Assembly: GCA_900074885.1 (NCBI GenBank) | Contig: FJUW01000016.1 | Span: 348,577 to 412,576, forward strand | Length of the DNA stretch: 64,000 bases | DNA from: Rhynchosporium graminicola | Taxonomy: Eukaryota > Ascomycota > Leotiomycetes > Helotiales > Ploettnerulaceae | Reading direction: 5' to 3' | Part shown: positions 60,501 to 64,000 of the stretch, one piece after another | Layout of the letters: each line of letters begins with the position of its first letter | Numbering within the stretch: position 1 is the stretch's first letter | Position numbers and translations under genes: made by a program | The notes under the pieces: generated by a model | Database searches by the model: none | What the model saw: the letters and a program-made list of their open reading frames with translations, nothing else | Told to the model about the DNA's origin: nothing

Positions 60501-63500
60501 GATATTCCTAGATAATATCTTCTGTCGTTTTTCCATGATAATTAGTACTGCAATATAACTAATATTATTCAACTACTCTATGCCTTACTCTGAAGATCAA
60601 CGTAACCTTGCCATACTTTGTCATTTAGTTCCAGTATCGTTTTGACTCGCAGATTCTCAGACCATCAGCCATATGGACCGTATCATCTATTTGATGCCAG
60701 CTTCGCCTGCTCCGTCGTTACTGTTGGTAGCAATGGCCACATACTTCAAAATCACTTACCACTACGCACTTTATTTGAAGCCGACTTGGTTGAAAGCACT
60801 GCACCGACGGCAAGTATGATCAACGTCATGTTGTCGCAATAGTTGTAGTAGTTGCAATTCGATTTAGCTCAAAATTTGCTAGCAATCTCAACAATCATGC
60901 CAGAACGACTTTTTTTCAAAGGGCCAGCCCCGACCGCATTTTGGAAGGACTTGATTTATGTCACTGATGGATGCTGTCGACAACAGAATCAATCCCGAGA
61001 TGATATGTCGTTGAACTTAAAAGCAGCGCCGAATCACAAGTGCCAATCAATGATGGTGCGATCTCAAATCCACATTGACGATTTGAACTTGGTTCATCGG
61101 ATTATCCGAGCATGGCCACGACGATAAATGCAGCATCGCATGTTTATATCTCTTTCCCACTACTACCTTCCTTCAAATTCTGTTGCCTCCTGCCAGTTCC
61201 TGGTATCTATAAATATCAATCGCTTAGCATTTTGTACTATTATTGATGCGAAGAATCGAAGATCTCAGGATATCATATCTTTGAATCAGCCGCTGCTTCT
61301 GAAGAGTGGGATCTGGTGACCTTCGGGCATCCTTCGCGTATTTAATGCTGCAATGATCATGATTGTCGGGAAAATCAGTTCGCCTCGATTTATGATGATT
61401 TAAAATTGTTCATTGAAATTCTTCTCATTCAGGATCTCAGATTTAGGTCCCAGCAGCTACATTCCTCGGACTCGACTCCGTTCTCCGCAACCTCTTTCTA
61501 TGTTCGACCAGTTCCAGATTCGCATATTTCCTTTCCAAGTACGCAGGTAGCGAACCTTGAGGTTTCCAGGCAAGTGTCAGTTCAAGACCCGGTGATCTTC
61601 CAGAAAACTTAGAGCAGCAGAGCTAAACCTCCGGAGGATTCCAAAAAAAACAAATGCTGTTATATCGAGAGGAAATTCCTCATGATCTACTTAACATTTA
61701 GATAGATGGTACACATCCCCAATACCAAGTCAATGACTTGGTCGTACCAGTTCATCATCCACGTCCTGGAGAAGAAAGAGAAGACTAGAAAGGCCAGAAA
61801 CACTCTGAAGATCTATAGGTCGGCTTTTTCAATGGATTCCTGATCAAAATCTCCCTGAATTATGTTGCTGAGGCTCTGAGCTGTTCCTGGAGAACGCGGG
61901 CGGAAGAAATTAACGAGAACTTTTAAGCGACTTTCCTTGAGCATCAACAATAGCCTATGGAAAGTCAACAATAAAAGTGGGGATCATAGGGTGAATTCGA
62001 GTGAATAGCAACGCATCCTCTCCAATAGAATTTGACATTTCAAAATAACTCAACACAAAATATCGCAACTTGATAGTCGTCACAACGCTACCAATAGTTC
62101 CTCACGACTTTTTCGGGCATGTCACTCCCTGCCTATCAGTCACATGAGCGCGCCTTCCAAAATGATATCGCTGCCCTTGCTCCTTGTCTTGTTAGTCCAC
62201 TGCTCAATTCTGTCGCGCCTCAACCAATAGTTTCCGCTCATCTCTGAACGTTCTCAGTGTCGGCCAATCTCGTAGCAGTATCGGGAGATATCCGACCTAA
62301 AAGTTTTCCGGCAAACGCGATATGCATCAAAAATCCCTCGATTGCCGATCACAATTTCCAACTAGGGTTGATGAGAGAGATGTACACCTCCACTCAGCAA
62401 AATGGCATCTATCTCGAAAGTCAGATGACGAGTGTAGAGATGTGTGGAGCTGTGCGATTCGTTCGAAATTGATTCACCGCTGAGAAAGTCTACGGAGAAT
62501 TGTATTCTAGCAAGAACCTGGTTCAGCCGTGTATGGATTTGCCAAGAATTGGTGCTCTCTCGACAGTCATGGCTTTAATGTGGCAGGGATCGCACTACTC
62601 TGAAAGAACTCTACAAGGCGTAACTCCCAGACGCAACCAGTGCCAGGTCATCTGGATGATCCAAATATCGCAAATGCATTATTGAAGCAAAAAGCAAGCC
62701 GCTTTTCCTCGCCTTGAAACTCAACTCGCCGAATCATTTTACGATACGCAATCGCTCGAGATCCATCCGTTACTCTAAGTTTATTTTCAGTCATGCTTCC
62801 CAGGCGTGGATTAAGCTCCACTGACTCGTGTGATTTGGTGTACAGGCATCTCGATGTCGGCAGTCCTCCTTTCGCTCAGAAATGACCCTACTTGTCCTGT
62901 GGTTGACTGCGAAGTTACTGCAGCGAATATCTTCATCGAAGCTACTCTTGACATGTGCAGAGAATCTCGTAGTTTACGAGCTAGTGCCACTTATTCCTAT
63001 TCAAATGGGCCTTACTAGCCTAAGGTTACAGGTCTGCCCCTTGGGCTATGGACTGGACGATTTGATCACCCAAAGTCTATGAGTCCTCCTCCAGAAGTCT
63101 AACTTATATGTACTCAGTGCCTGGGACAATTAAATTTCGTCACGAGAAGGGTGGCGTGTAACAGCACAACAGAAACGGCTGCTCTTTCTAAAGCAGATCT
63201 AGACCAAGTGCGCTAACAACAGGGATGGAAACGAGGGTGTTTTCTTTCCCACTACATGTAGAAAGACTTGCGCTGTCAGTTGTCTGCACACACAAGTAGA
63301 TACTACCGTACTGTCCCCTTCCCCCCNCCCCCCCATCCCCGGACCCCACCCTGTTGAAACGTTGAAATTGGAGGTTAGCGGAACACGGAACCATACCTCC
63401 GTAGGAAGGACGTCAGATTTAATATTCAGAACGGGTAGGCGGGGGCAAGTATTGCGCTGTACAGTAAGTCCTGCTATCCCTGCCATCTACGAAGTATGAA

Positions 63501-64000
63501 GAAACCCTGCAACCAGAAATCGAAAGTATGAGATCGGACTGCAGTTTCGAACCGGGTACTTCCGAATTTGCTGCCTCTTGTAAACGAGTGCATCGACTAA
63601 TCTGCAACATACTTGATGAGGAAATTTACCGACCTCTGCCAAACGACGACCGGTCTCTACTGATTTCATGGCACAAAGCACAAACAAAGCTCAGTTTCTG
63701 TTCCTCCAAAACTCAATCAGGGATCGGCGACTTCATCCAATGTCTAGGGCTTGATTCTTGATCAAATCCGTGCAGAAGATCGTAGGCGATGCGTTCACGA
63801 TCGCAGGTAAGAAAACGACTCGCCTTTCCCAGGGAGTCACGGTGCTTAAGCCATCGTGATTCGTGCCTCTAACCACATAATTTGGGGACGAGATACACAC
63901 TTGCATTGTCAAGCAAAAGATCTGACCCCTGTTACTAATAGCGTCTCTGAAGTTGGCGGACGATTCTCCAGATGGCGCTGGTGGACTTGGGCCAAAGGTT
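57503..64000. other. 6.5 kb gene-poor end of window
   Basis: All frames are under about 115 codons and none has motifs I recognise. The longest are 58611-58955 (plus), 57699-58013 (minus) and 59099-59410 (plus). A C-run with an undetermined base lies at 63321-63334. A short plus frame 61406-61612 and several 60-90-codon frames to 63761 look random. Confidence 0.5.

Noticed and set aside
63520..63620. Possible tRNA on the minus strand
   Set aside because: There is a GGTTCGAAA stretch like a B box, but no fitting A box, acceptor stem or T-run terminator.

Overview
The window is nuclear DNA from a filamentous ascomycete (Pezizomycotina). The evidence is the gene structure (many 45-115 nt GT-AG introns, some with a CTAAC branch site close to the acceptor) and the gene content: a RID/Masc1-type cytosine methyltransferase, a 2EXR protein, a fungal MscS channel with an EF-hand, a GH67 alpha-glucuronidase and a fungal Pex22-like protein. 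A leotiomycete is my guess, not a demonstrated assignment.

Layout. 1.2-1.6 kb: 5' fragment of a pyridoxal-phosphate homeostasis protein gene (minus), whose remaining exons are missing. 4.1-7.0 kb: EF-hand MscS mechanosensitive channel (plus). 7.0-11.4 kb: no recognisable gene. 11.4-13.1 kb: multi-spanning membrane protein with an apparent one-base frameshift. 15.4-22.7 kb: a divergent pair, an MFS sugar transporter (minus) and a GH67 alpha-glucuronidase without a visible secretion signal (plus), separated by 3.2 kb that holds a diverged three-copy repeat. 25.4-29.1 kb: a coiled-coil/NYN-like/CCCH-finger protein (minus), head to head with a short 2EXR protein (plus) across a region rich in short tandem repeats. 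30.0-31.5 kb: a divergent mitochondrial-carrier-family protein with eight exons. 32.1-40.2 kb: four tandem same-strand MYND-SET paralogues, two decayed and two apparently intact. 40.9-43.8 kb: a RID-like DNA methyltransferase, convergent with the SET array, carrying a C2H2 finger and SUMO-interaction-like motifs. 45.2-50.6 kb: a housekeeping block of SRP19/Sec65, a Pex22-like peroxin and eIF2B gamma. 56.3-57.5 kb: a C2H2 transcription factor whose fingers resemble BrlA. 50.6-56.3 and 57.5-64 kb are gene-poor, with only short broken reading frames.

How genes may work together. The transporter/GH67 pair could serve uptake and intracellular breakdown of glucuronoxylan fragments. SRP19, Pex22-like and eIF2B gamma are unrelated core functions; Pex22-like and eIF2B gamma share a short divergent promoter region. 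The MYND-SET array looks like birth-and-death evolution of tandem duplicates. The methyltransferase family is associated in other fungi with repeat-induced point mutation, which fits decayed duplicates but is not proven here. Exon joins were built by hand from splice consensus, frame and family similarity; no alignment or search was run. I found no CRISPR array, rRNA, convincing tRNA or intact transposon.
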